DNA of 64,000 bases. Origin: an uncultured Pseudomonadota bacterium (GTDB lineage: Bacteria > Myxococcota_A > UBA796 > SXON01). Of the stretch, positions 23,477 to 31,833 are shown one piece after another. The notes below the pieces were generated by a model. The model made no database searches. It was given only the letters and a program-made list of their open reading frames with translations, and was not told the DNA's origin. The stretch lies in the NCBI GenBank assembly GCA_903900265.1, contig CAIUMM010000206.1, positions 1-64,000 of the forward strand, written 5' to 3'. The position numbers and the translations under genes were made by a program. The number at the start of each line of letters is the position of its first letter. The first letter of the stretch is position 1.

Positions 23477-25387
23477 ATGGCCGCTTTCACATCCACAGCT
23501 CGGGCCTCCGCCGGAGCAGACTCGCGGCGACGCGCGGACATCGTGTGGCGGATGCTGATCGCCGTCGGGATTACGACTTCGGTGTTCTCGGCGGTTGCGC
23601 TGTCCGTGGGGATGGGGCTGGTGCATCTGCCCTTAGGTGGGCCGCAGTTTTCATGGGAGCGGTCGCTGTTGGCGGGAGTGGGCACCAGCGTGTGCATGTT
23701 TATGCTCGCAGAGCTGTACCACAGCGGGTCACGCATCGGCGTGAACGTGGTCACCGCCTGCGTGTCCGTGCTGATCGTCGCGGTCTCCCCCGGCTACGGC
23801 TACGCCAACAGCCTGCCGCAGGTCGTTTGGCTGGGACCCATCTTGGCGTTCATGCTGACTTCGCTGCGGTTCAGCGTCTTCACTACCTTGCTCACGTTCG
23901 CCTCGGTGTACGTGTTTCATGAGCAGGACCGGGTCATCCGGGAGTGGAGCCCGGCGTTCGTGGCCGTGGCGATCACCGCGGTGCTGATGGGCGCCCGCGT
24001 ACGCCATGACGCGATCTTGGCTGACCAGCGTGCGCAGTCCGAAGCGACTTTGCAAGCGGCGTTCTACGATGCGCTGACCGGCTTGCCCAACCGACGCCTG
24101 CTCAGCGATCGTCTGTTGGAGGCGCTCAAGCTCACCGAGCGCAAACGCACGACGCTCGCGGTGTTGTTCGTCGACATCGATCACTTCAAGCAGGTGAACG
24201 AGACCCTCGGCCACGATCAGGGAGACGCCCTGCTGTTGGACGCAGTGCGCCGCATCCGGCGCTGCGTTCGGGCCTCTGACACGCTGGCTCGGTTCGGCGC
24301 CGATGTGTTCACCATCGTGCTCTCCGACGTGTCGGACCGGACCTCCGTGGATCGCGTGGCGGCCGAGGTGCTCGCCGAGCTGGGGCAGGGCTACACGCTG
24401 GCGTCCGGGCACATCGCGATGACCGCGAGCATCGGCATCGCGATGTTTCCGGAAGATGGCTCCACCCGCGATGCGCTGATTCAGCGCGCCGACCAGGCGC
24501 TGCACGTCGCGAAAGCGGCCGGTGGCAACCGGGCGGTCTACTACACGTCATCCCTGCAAGTCGAGGCGGAGCAGCGGCTGCGACTGACCCAGGATCTGCG
24601 CATCGCGCTGCGCGTCGGACAGTTGGCGGTGCATTACCAGCCGATCGTCGAGATGGCCACCCAGCGGATTTGCAAGGCGGAAGCCCTGGTGCGCTGGAAG
24701 CACCCCGAGCTCGGCATGGTCAGCCCGGCCGTCTTCATTCCCATCGCGGAGGCCAGCGGGCTCATCCACGAGCTCGGCGATTGGGTGCTGCTTGAGGCGG
24801 CCTCGCACGTGCAGCAGCTGCGGAAGCTCGGTCACTCTGGGATTCAGATCAGCGTCAACCGCTCCCCGGCGCAGTTTGTCAGCACCGGCGCCCGCGGCTC
24901 CCTTGGCGTGATCGGGAGCGCGAACGCCAGCGGCACCTCCTGGAGCGACCAGCTGCGTGCGTTGGGCCTGCCGGGCGACAGCATCGCGCTGGAGATCACC
25001 GAGGGCCTATTGCTCGACAAAGGCAAGGCCGTCGCCGATGAGCTGGACGCTGTCCATGCGGCGGGCATCAGCATCTCGCTCGACGATTTCGGCACCGGCT
25101 ACTCGGCGCTGGCCTACTTGCAGCGCTACCCGATCGACATCGTCAAGATCGATCGCTCGTTCGTCGCGAACCTGGAGCCGGGAAGCCGCAACCTCGCGCT
25201 TTGCCGTTCGATCATTCGGATGTCGCATGACTTGGGCATGCGCGTGGTCGCGGAGGGCGTAGAGACGGTGGTCGAGCGCGATCTGCTGATGGAGGCCGGC
25301 TGCGACTTTGCGCAGGGCTACCTGTTCGGAAGGCCGATGCCGGCCGATGAGTTCCAGAAGCTATTGCTGGCCCAGTCGCTGAACTGA
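23477..25387 (+). CDS. membrane GGDEF(degenerate)-EAL protein
   Basis: The 636-residue protein has about six transmembrane helices (residues 20-185), a GGDEF domain whose active-site loop reads RFGADVF instead of GGDEF, and an EAL domain. The EAL domain retains KAEALVRW, NRSPAQF, LEITEG, DDFGTGYSAL, KIDRSF and EGVET. The cyclase half should be inactive, perhaps a GTP sensor, while cyclic-di-GMP hydrolysis by the EAL half looks intact. The EAL domain carries an unusual insert of about 25 residues (around GARGSLGVIGSANASGTSW). ATG at 23477 is preferred over upstream GTG-type starts, which give Pro/Arg-rich nonsense. An active-looking cyclase is at 31834. Confidence 0.88.
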   Translation: MAAFTSTARASAGADSRRRADIVWRMLIAVGITTSVFSAVALSVGMGLVHLPLGGPQFSWERSLLAGVGTSVCMFMLAELYHSGSRIGVNVVTACVSVLIVAVSPGYGYANSLPQVVWLGPILAFMLTSLRFSVFTTLLTFASVYVFHEQDRVIREWSPAFVAVAITAVLMGARVRHDAILADQRAQSEATLQAAFYDALTGLPNRRLLSDRLLEALKLTERKRTTLAVLFVDIDHFKQVNETLGHDQGDALLLDAVRRIRRCVRASDTLARFGADVFTIVLSDVSDRTSVDRVAAEVLAELGQGYTLASGHIAMTASIGIAMFPEDGSTRDALIQRADQALHVAKAAGGNRAVYYTSSLQVEAEQRLRLTQDLRIALRVGQLAVHYQPIVEMATQRICKAEALVRWKHPELGMVSPAVFIPIAEASGLIHELGDWVLLEAASHVQQLRKLGHSGIQISVNRSPAQFVSTGARGSLGVIGSANASGTSWSDQLRALGLPGDSIALEITEGLLLDKGKAVADELDAVHAAGISISLDDFGTGYSALAYLQRYPIDIVKIDRSFVANLEPGSRNLALCRSIIRMSHDLGMRVVAEGVETVVERDLLMEAGCDFAQGYLFGRPMPADEFQKLLLAQSLN

Positions 25388-25392
25388 AGCCG

Positions 25393-25863
25393 TCAGGACG
25401 GTGGATCTGTCCTGCAGGTGCGCTCCATCTCGGCGGTCCAACACAAGCACGGCGGGGGCTCGCCTTGCGCTTGTTCGATGCCCTGGCAGCCGCAATAGGG
25501 GCGGTCAGGCGGACAGCGTGGGTCGGGCGGGGGTAAGGGAAAGGCGCGGCCGGGGTCGGCTTCGACGGGGGGCTCTGGCTCTGCATCGGGCGTTTTGACG
25601 CGTTTTCGTGGCGGCGCGCTCTCGGGTGGTGGAGCGGCTGGGGGCGCGCTCTCGGGTGGTGGAGCGGCTTGCGGAACAGCGTGCGGCGGCGCGGGCGCAA
25701 GTGGCGGCGTGGTCATCAAGTCGACGCTGGCTTTGGGAGCGGTCGGAGCCGGTGCAAACGCCGCTACGCCGGGCGCGGCTCCCTCGGGGGCGGGCGAGGA
25801 TCCGCAGGATTGCAGGGACAACGCCAGGGTGATGAGGCCGCTCCAACGAGCGCAGCGTGTCAC
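25393..25863 (-). CDS. Pro-rich lipoprotein with Cys-rich C-terminus
   Basis: The 156-residue protein has a lipoprotein signal (LITLALSLQSC), a Pro/Ala-rich spacer with the duplicated motif APPPESAPP, and a C-terminal segment with five Cys (DPRCPPDRPYCGC, PPPCLCWTAE and RTC). GTG at 25863 lies two bases after the stop of the beta-helix gene, implying one transcript. No family is recognised. The spacer suggests it reaches across the periplasm or cell wall. Confidence 0.6.
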   Translation of the reverse strand: MTRCARWSGLITLALSLQSCGSSPAPEGAAPGVAAFAPAPTAPKASVDLMTTPPLAPAPPHAVPQAAPPPESAPPAAPPPESAPPRKRVKTPDAEPEPPVEADPGRAFPLPPPDPRCPPDRPYCGCQGIEQAQGEPPPCLCWTAEMERTCRTDPPS

Positions 25864-25865
25864 GG

Positions 25866-27344
25866 TCAGTACTGCGCGCAGTCGTCGTTGCGGAGGAAGC
25901 CGGTGTGTTGGTGGTCGTCCCCGTTGCAGGCGCCCGACGGGAAGGTGCCGTCGCAGGTGTCGTCCCACGCGTACCAGTTCAGGCCGCAACGCACCGAGCC
26001 GAGGTCGCTGCCATAGGGGTTGTTGCCGGAGAAGTAGTTGGAGGACGCCGTCGACCACGTCTCTGAGGCGTCTTGTCCGGTGCCGCGCGAGGTGAAGTAG
26101 CCGATGCCGGTGCAGCCGGAGCTGCAGCCAGCGCGCAGCTCATTGTCGTCCACCACGTTGTAGACGGCGGTGCCTTGGCTACCCGAGCGCTGCAGGAGCT
26201 GGAACGCGATGATCGCGTCGCCGCCGGGCGAGAGGTCCGAGTATGCAGCCGCGCTGGAGCTCCGACGGTACACGTCGGGCCCGTAGGTGTCGCCGAGGCG
26301 GTTGTTGGTGCGTCCGTCGGAGCTGATGGTGTTGCCGGAGACGGTGTTGAACGCCGAGTCGATCATCATCAGCGCGCTGCCGTTGCAGTAGGGGACGTAG
26401 CCGCCCCAAGTGTACCCCGGATCCCGGATGATGTTGTTGGTGATCTCGAAGTTCCAGACGGTGTCGAGGTCGATGACGTTGCCGCAGTCGTCGTACATCT
26501 CGTTGCTGTCGATGCGCGCGCCGACGAGGTTGTTGAGCCCGTAGACGCTGGCGCCGGGGAGCGGCCCGTTCTCGCAGTCATAGCCGTGGTGGTAGAGCGT
26601 GCTGCCGACGAGCTCGCCGTAGCCCGCGAACGTGACGCCATCACAGGCCGTGTCGTGGATGGTGGACGACTGCACGGTGTTGACCTCCGACGCGTCGAGG
26701 CCGGCGCGGAAGATCACCCCGTAGAAAAGATTGGTGATGTCGGAGTTTTCAACGACGCTTCCAGAAGCGCTGTCGTCCATGAAGTACACCCCCGCGAGCC
26801 CGAGTCCGCGCACGTGCCCGTTGACGTTGCCGATCCAACAATCATCGACGGTGACGTTCGAGCCGAGGATGTGCACCACAGCGCCATTGTCGTCGTTGAC
26901 GGATTGGTTGGCGTCGAGCACGAGGCCGCGCACCGTGGCGCCGGCGCGTAGGTACAACAGGCCGTTTCCGACGTTGCCGGAGGCTTGGATCGTCGCGGTT
27001 CGGTCAGCGCCCGACAGGGTGGAGCCCGCGGGGACGTCCAACAAGCTGTCGATGGGGTAGACGCCGGCGGCAAGCACCGCGTAGCCGGAGCCGTTCAGGC
27101 AATTCTGGATCGCGGCGCGGTTGTCCGCCGCGGACCCCGCGGGGCTCAGCGGAGCGCAGGGATCACTGGGACCGGTGTCGGTATCGGAGTCTGCGTCAGA
27201 GTCCGCGTCGGAGTCCGCGTCGGAGTCCGCGTCTGTGTCGGCGTCGCTGGCGCTGTCGGAGGCGGTGTCATCCTTCTTGCGGTACGGATCCTGCGGGTCA
27301 TGGTTGAAGTCCGTAGAGCAGGAAATCAGAAATGCGAGCATCAT
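25866..27344 (-). CDS. beta-helix lipoprotein with Asp-rich linker
   Basis: The 492-residue protein has a lipobox (LAFLISC), an Asp/Ser/Ala/Thr linker (about 26-60) and a right-handed parallel beta-helix. Repeats include RGLVLDANQSVNDDNGAVV, VVENSDITNLFYG, VQSSTIHDTACDGV and FEITNNIIRDPGY, each with the N-x-I or S-x-I turn typical of pectate-lyase-like folds. It begins with DNRAAIQNCLNG, common at the start of such helices. A glycan-binding or glycan-cleaving role at the surface is likely; no catalytic residues can be named. A short divergent gap (27345-27429) separates it from the amidase lipoprotein. Confidence 0.82.
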   Translation of the reverse strand: MMLAFLISCSTDFNHDPQDPYRKKDDTASDSASDADTDADSDADSDADSDADSDTDTGPSDPCAPLSPAGSAADNRAAIQNCLNGSGYAVLAAGVYPIDSLLDVPAGSTLSGADRTATIQASGNVGNGLLYLRAGATVRGLVLDANQSVNDDNGAVVHILGSNVTVDDCWIGNVNGHVRGLGLAGVYFMDDSASGSVVENSDITNLFYGVIFRAGLDASEVNTVQSSTIHDTACDGVTFAGYGELVGSTLYHHGYDCENGPLPGASVYGLNNLVGARIDSNEMYDDCGNVIDLDTVWNFEITNNIIRDPGYTWGGYVPYCNGSALMMIDSAFNTVSGNTISSDGRTNNRLGDTYGPDVYRRSSSAAAYSDLSPGGDAIIAFQLLQRSGSQGTAVYNVVDDNELRAGCSSGCTGIGYFTSRGTGQDASETWSTASSNYFSGNNPYGSDLGSVRCGLNWYAWDDTCDGTFPSGACNGDDHQHTGFLRNDDCAQY

Positions 27345-27429
27345 GCGCGGATCCTACCACGCGGCACAATCCCAAGCACACGCACAACACAGCCTCCGCT
27401 GGTGTATGATTCGCGCCTCAGGAACCGCC

Positions 27430-28551
27430 ATGCCGCTCTTCGTCGTCGCCCTCGCGCTGATCGCCTGCACCTCGTCGGAGGACGCCCGGCGCGTACAGAA
27501 GCCTGCTCTGCCGGACAGCGCGCCAGTCGGTGATTCGGCGCCAGACACCTCGCCAGACACTTCGTCCCCGGTCGACACCGGGCTGGTTTGGGCCGGCGAT
27601 CTGGCGCCCTATTCGGGTTGTGCGGCCGGAGATCCTGGCGCCAAGCTGCTGTCACAGTCGGTGCCGGCGGGCCCGGTCAGCTCGGGGACCGCGGTCGTCG
27701 GCGAGCTGGTGTTCGCGAACTGTGAGGGTGCGACGTGGATAGCCGCCGAGTCCGAGGACGCGGCGTCGGGCATGAAGCTGGGCTCTACGAGTCGAACGGT
27801 GATGGACACCTGGGGGCGCCCGCGGGTGCTGCTCCCCGGCGACGTTCCCCCCGCTACGGCCGTGCGCGTGCGCTGGACCGGCACGGCGCCGCTGGTCAAC
27901 GGCGCGCATCCCTGGCAGTGGCAGCTGGTGGACGAATGGGTGCGCTTGGTCGGGGAGCCCACGCCGATGGCGAGCATCGAGGTCATCGATGGCTACGGCC
28001 CGTTTACCGTGCATCCCCGCGAGGAATGGCAAACCAGCGCGCTCCCGGTCGAGGGGCCCGAGATGCGCTTGGACTGGTTGGAGTTCGTCACCATCCACTA
28101 CAACGGGGTGGCGGAAGACCTCGACGGCGACGACGACGTCTACCAAGACGCCGACGCCATCGACCGCATCCGGAACGTCCAAGAATACTCCTACTACACG
28201 AATGACGGCGTTTCCGCTGGGTACAACAGCTACATCTCGCCGGATGGCGACGAGTGGGAGATCCGCGGTCACGACATCCGCAACGCCGCGAGCGGCTGTC
28301 CCGACGCGAACTATCCAGGTTACACCCTTGTCATCCCGACGGTCACCCCCGAAACGCCGCCTACCGCCGCGCAGGTCGAGGGCGCGCGGGCTGCGATCCT
28401 CCGCATCCGGGACGCCGCTTTGGCCGCGGGAAACACCAACTTTCTGGAGATCAACGGACATCGGGACGTGTTCCCGCTGTGCGGCGAGTACACCTCCTGT
28501 CCAGGTGACCCGATCTACGCGATGATCCAGTCGGGTGCGCTCGAGCCGTGA
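27430..28551 (+). CDS. PGRP/amidase_2-type peptidoglycan-binding lipoprotein
   Basis: The 373-residue protein has a lipobox (VVALALIAC), a Ser/Thr/Pro/Asp linker, a galectin-like or Ig-like middle region, and a C-terminal N-acetylmuramoyl-L-alanine amidase / PGRP domain (about 210-373). The fold is marked by VHPREEWQTSALP, FVTIHYNGVAEDLDGD, and FLEINGHRDVFPLCGEY. Zinc ligands expected in the family are the His of IHYN and the His of GHRD; the final Cys-ligand region reads YTSCPGDPI. ATG at 27430 follows AGGAA. It probably cleaves or senses peptide stems of peptidoglycan from the outer membrane. Confidence 0.82.
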   Translation: MPLFVVALALIACTSSEDARRVQKPALPDSAPVGDSAPDTSPDTSSPVDTGLVWAGDLAPYSGCAAGDPGAKLLSQSVPAGPVSSGTAVVGELVFANCEGATWIAAESEDAASGMKLGSTSRTVMDTWGRPRVLLPGDVPPATAVRVRWTGTAPLVNGAHPWQWQLVDEWVRLVGEPTPMASIEVIDGYGPFTVHPREEWQTSALPVEGPEMRLDWLEFVTIHYNGVAEDLDGDDDVYQDADAIDRIRNVQEYSYYTNDGVSAGYNSYISPDGDEWEIRGHDIRNAASGCPDANYPGYTLVIPTVTPETPPTAAQVEGARAAILRIRDAALAAGNTNFLEINGHRDVFPLCGEYTSCPGDPIYAMIQSGALEP

Positions 28552-28583
28552 GGAACATAGACCGCTCGCTTGGAGGTGCGCCG

Positions 28584-29543
28584 ATGGTGTCCGCGATCCG
28601 CTACGAACCTGGCGTGCTGTACCTGTTGGACCAACGCGCGCTACCGGCGGAGACCCGCTGGCTGGCGTGCACCGACGCCGCGGCTGTCGCGGACGCGATC
28701 CGCGCGATGGTGGTTCGTGGTGCGCCGGCGCTGTCGATCGCCGCGGCCTACGGGCTCGCGCTGGCGGCGCGGAGCGGCGCGGATCTGGATGTTGCGGCGG
28801 CGTTGTTGACTGACGCGCGCCCCACCGCGGTGAACCTGCGCTGGGCGGTCGCGCGGGTGCGCAGCGCGCCGGACATCGAAGCCGCCGCGATCGCGCTGCA
28901 CGCCGACGATGTGCGCATCAACCGCGCGTTGGGCGCGCACGGGGCGCCGTTGCTCGATGGGGGCGTGCTGACCGTGTGCAACACCGGCGCGCTCGCGACC
29001 GGTGGGCACGGAACGGCGCTTGGGATGGTCCGCAGCGCTCGGGCGCTCGGGCGCGCGGTGCATGTGTGGGCGTGCGAGACCCGGCCGTGGCTGCAGGGCG
29101 CGCGCCTCACCACCTACGAGTGCGCCTACGACGGCATCCCCTGCACGCTGATCGCCGACGGCGCCGCCGCGAGCGTGCTGGCGTCCGGGCGGGTGCAGGC
29201 GGTGGTCGTGGGCTGTGACCGCGTGGCCCGGAACGGCGACTTCGCGAACAAGCTTGGCACGTTGAACCTCGCCGTGCTCGCGCGGCACTACGGGGTGCCG
29301 TTCTACGTCGCGATGCCGCGCTCCAGCCTCGATGTGGCCTGCGCGGACGGGGCGTGCATCCCGATCGAGGAGCGTGACCCGCGCGAGGTCGCGGCGCTGG
29401 ATGCCCCGATCTACCGCTCGGGGACGGTGTCGGCGTGGAACCCCGCGTTCGACGTCACGCCGGCCGAGCTGGTGACCGCGTGGGTCAGCGAGCGCGGGGT
29501 GGAGCAGGCGCCGTTTGATCGGGAAGGGGTGCCTGAGCGCTGA
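28584..29543 (+). CDS. mtnA: methylthioribose-1-phosphate isomerase
   Basis: The 319-residue enzyme converts 5-methylthioribose 1-phosphate to 5-methylthioribulose 1-phosphate in the methionine salvage pathway. Family motifs are MVVRGAPALSIAAAYGLALA, LTVCNTGALATGGHGTALG with the catalytic Cys, CETRPWLQGARLT, and VVGCDRVARNGDFANKLGT with the catalytic Asp. ATG at 28584 is preferred because GGAGGTG lies just upstream; an in-frame GTG at 28548 overlaps the amidase gene. No other salvage gene is in the window. Confidence 0.93.
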   Translation: MVSAIRYEPGVLYLLDQRALPAETRWLACTDAAAVADAIRAMVVRGAPALSIAAAYGLALAARSGADLDVAAALLTDARPTAVNLRWAVARVRSAPDIEAAAIALHADDVRINRALGAHGAPLLDGGVLTVCNTGALATGGHGTALGMVRSARALGRAVHVWACETRPWLQGARLTTYECAYDGIPCTLIADGAAASVLASGRVQAVVVGCDRVARNGDFANKLGTLNLAVLARHYGVPFYVAMPRSSLDVACADGACIPIEERDPREVAALDAPIYRSGTVSAWNPAFDVTPAELVTAWVSERGVEQAPFDREGVPER

Positions 29544-29597
29544 CCGCGTCCTTGGCCGCGGTTTGCGTGGGGTCCATTAAGCTGAAACTGGCGAAAT

Positions 29598-29613
29598 AAC
29601 TCGCTTGCGAGTT
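29598..29613. promoter_or_regulatory. 16-base palindrome upstream of lipoprotein gene
   Basis: AACTCGCTTGCGAGTT is a perfect inverted repeat 40 bases before the start at 29654, with no T-run after it. It looks more like an operator or leader hairpin than a terminator. The gap 29544-29653 contains no other recognisable element and is noticeably richer in A/T than its surroundings. Confidence 0.3.
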
Positions 29614-29653
29614 GCAATCTATCGGTTATTGGGGTGGAAAAGGTGAGGTTTTC

Positions 29654-30028
29654 ATGTTTGCTTTTATGCTCGCCCCTTTGCTGGCGTTCACCGGCTGTGG
29701 TCTCTTTCTGTCTGCCGAAGATAATTGGGAGGGTACCTGCATCGCCAATGGACAAGCTGCCGAGGGGGTGTTGGATATCTCGGATGATCAAGGTGGAGAT
29801 CTGAAGGGGGATCTCACACTCACCTTCAGCGGTCAGACGCTTTTCATGCAGGGAGACGGCACGCGGGATGGTACCGAGATCGACATGGATTTCATGTTGA
29901 CGGTGTCCGGTTATTCGGTGCCCACCACCTTCAAGGGCGAGATGGACGGGGACGACATCACCGGCGTTTGGCGTTTGACCCAATCGGGGTACACTTCGTC
30001 CGCCGAATGTGATTTCTCCCGAGACTAA
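29654..30028 (+). CDS. small lipoprotein, lipocalin-like size
   Basis: The 124-residue protein has a lipobox (MLAPLLAFTGC) followed by about 100 residues of alternating strands (EGVLDISDDQGGDLKGDLTL, GTEIDMDFMLTVSG and KGEMDGDDITGVWRLTQSG), consistent with a small beta-barrel or sandwich. No family is recognised. AGGTGAGG lies just upstream of ATG 29654. Its end overlaps the next gene by 20 bases. Base use is more A/T-rich than neighbours. Confidence 0.7.
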   Translation: MFAFMLAPLLAFTGCGLFLSAEDNWEGTCIANGQAAEGVLDISDDQGGDLKGDLTLTFSGQTLFMQGDGTRDGTEIDMDFMLTVSGYSVPTTFKGEMDGDDITGVWRLTQSGYTSSAECDFSRD

Positions 30029-31790
30029 AATCGCTATCCGTGTTGTGAGTACCGTACCGCGGACCCTCCGTGGTGCGGTTGGCACGGGTGTGTTCGCTGC
30101 GGGTGGCGCGGCGTTGTCGGTGTGGACATGGCCTGTAGTGGCCGGGGTGTCGGTTACTGCTCAGGAGGCCGGGGTCGTCGCGGCAGCTCTGGGCTTGGTG
30201 GCGGTTGTGGTCGCGCTATCGGTTTGGGCCCTGCGCGTGCGGCCCGTCGCCGCAGCGCTTCTGCCAGTCGTGATTTTACAGGTGTCCTACTGGCTCCCGG
30301 TAACGGGCAAGCTCAGGCCTCACGTGGACCACATCGCGGTCTACCTGCTGCTCGCCTGTGCCATAGTTGCGGTGTTGGCGCTGCGGAGCCGCTTGCATGG
30401 CGTGGTCACCGTGCTTTTGGCGTTGTTTGGCTTCGGATTGTTCGCCGCGAAACATCTTGGCGCGGTGGGAGCCGAGCGGCCTGCCATCCACCAGCCTCCC
30501 ATCGTGTTGCTTACGCTGGACACGCTCCGTGCCGACCACCTCGTCGGCTTCGGGGGGGACGTGGATACGGCGCACACGCCGAACCTCGACGCGTTCTTCA
30601 AGACGGCGCGGGTGTTTCGTCACGCTTACGCTCCGATCGCGTTGACCGAGCCATCGCACACGACGATGCTCACCGGGCTCGGCGTCGAACAGCATAAGGT
30701 GACCGTCAACGGTCAAAATGTCCCTATCAGTCTGCCTTGGGTCCCCGAAGAGCTTCAGGCTGCCGGCTGGTACACGCGCGCCGTAGTGTCCGCTGCCGTG
30801 CTCGATGGGTCGCTGGGGTTGGCGCGGGGTTTTGACAGCTACGATTCCACTTTTGACCACCGCTACGCGCGCGCGTTTGCATTCTTGAACTGGGGCGGTG
30901 TGCTCAGCCACGCCGGTACTGCCGAAAACCGTGCGGGTGCTGCGACGCTCGCGCTAATCACCAGCTTCCCGGCGGGCAGCTTCACCTGGATTCACCTCTA
31001 CGACGCCCACTGGCCCTATGCGCCCAGCGCCGCAGCGGGTGCGGCCATCGGCCTTGAGGATGTCACGCCGCTCCCCGAAACCGGGATCGGGCGGCAGATG
31101 AACCCTTCGGACACGAAATGGCCGGAAGCCGAGGTAGAGCGCGGTAAGCTCCTGTACCGGGCGTCGCTGCAGGATCTGGATGCGCTCGTCCGGATGGTGC
31201 TTGAACGAATCCCCCCGGAGGCATCCGTGATTATCGCCGGCGACCACGGCGAAAGCCTCGATGAGCACGGGTACGTTTTCTCCCATGGTCGTTTGCCATT
31301 TGCCCCCGACGTCCACACCGTTCTTGCGGTACGGGCGCCCGACTTGGCTCCCGAGTGGGTGGACACACCGGTTTCGCTCCAGGCGATCGCGCCCACCCTG
31401 CGCGCTCTTGCGGGGCTGGACCAGCCCAGCGGCGAGGTTCCGTCGTACCGTGGTCTGCTTGGGCCGATCCCTTCGGCCCCGGTGCTGACCGTCGCCTACG
31501 CTGAGGGCTTCTTTGGCGCTCAAAAAGAACATCCGCTGGGGCCTATCGCTGGCGTGGCGATTCGACTGCCGGCACGTACGATCGCTTGGACCCGATGGGC
31601 TGAACCCGCCGGCTACAGTCCATCTGCCGATCCTCGCGACCGGGCGCCGATGCCGATTGAGCCTGACGAACAGGCGAGGCTTGAGGGCGCTGCGATGTCG
31701 GCTGGCCATAGTGCCAGCCCCGACCCTGAGATGACCTCGGCGCTCGAGGCGCTCGGCTACCTTGAGCGTACCGAACCGCCGGATCGGTGA
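30009..31790 (+). CDS. membrane-embedded sulfatase-fold enzyme
   Basis: The 593-residue protein has about five N-terminal transmembrane helices (residues 20-155) and a periplasmic alkaline-phosphatase-superfamily domain. Motifs are IVLLTLDTLRADHLVG, TEPSHTTMLTGL with Thr at the nucleophile position, TWIHLYDAHWPY, and IIAGDHGESLDEHGYVFSH; it ends EALGYLE, typical of the family. Helices plus a periplasmic domain is the layout of phosphoethanolamine or glycerol-phosphate transferases as well as of sulfatases. The start GTG at 30009 overlaps the lipoprotein gene; another GTG about 30 bases later is possible. It is distinct from the two enzymes at 5738 and 9951. Confidence 0.83.
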   Translation: MISPETKIAIRVVSTVPRTLRGAVGTGVFAAGGAALSVWTWPVVAGVSVTAQEAGVVAAALGLVAVVVALSVWALRVRPVAAALLPVVILQVSYWLPVTGKLRPHVDHIAVYLLLACAIVAVLALRSRLHGVVTVLLALFGFGLFAAKHLGAVGAERPAIHQPPIVLLTLDTLRADHLVGFGGDVDTAHTPNLDAFFKTARVFRHAYAPIALTEPSHTTMLTGLGVEQHKVTVNGQNVPISLPWVPEELQAAGWYTRAVVSAAVLDGSLGLARGFDSYDSTFDHRYARAFAFLNWGGVLSHAGTAENRAGAATLALITSFPAGSFTWIHLYDAHWPYAPSAAAGAAIGLEDVTPLPETGIGRQMNPSDTKWPEAEVERGKLLYRASLQDLDALVRMVLERIPPEASVIIAGDHGESLDEHGYVFSHGRLPFAPDVHTVLAVRAPDLAPEWVDTPVSLQAIAPTLRALAGLDQPSGEVPSYRGLLGPIPSAPVLTVAYAEGFFGAQKEHPLGPIAGVAIRLPARTIAWTRWAEPAGYSPSADPRDRAPMPIEPDEQARLEGAAMSAGHSASPDPEMTSALEALGYLERTEPPDR

Positions 31791-31833
31791 GCGTGTACGT
31801 AGCTACGAGCTGCGTTTGGAAACGGTATGAGAG

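Noticed and set aside
31797-31806. CGTAGCTACG palindrome upstream of the diguanylate cyclase gene
   Set aside because: Ten bases is short enough to be chance and no second half-site or promoter is nearby.
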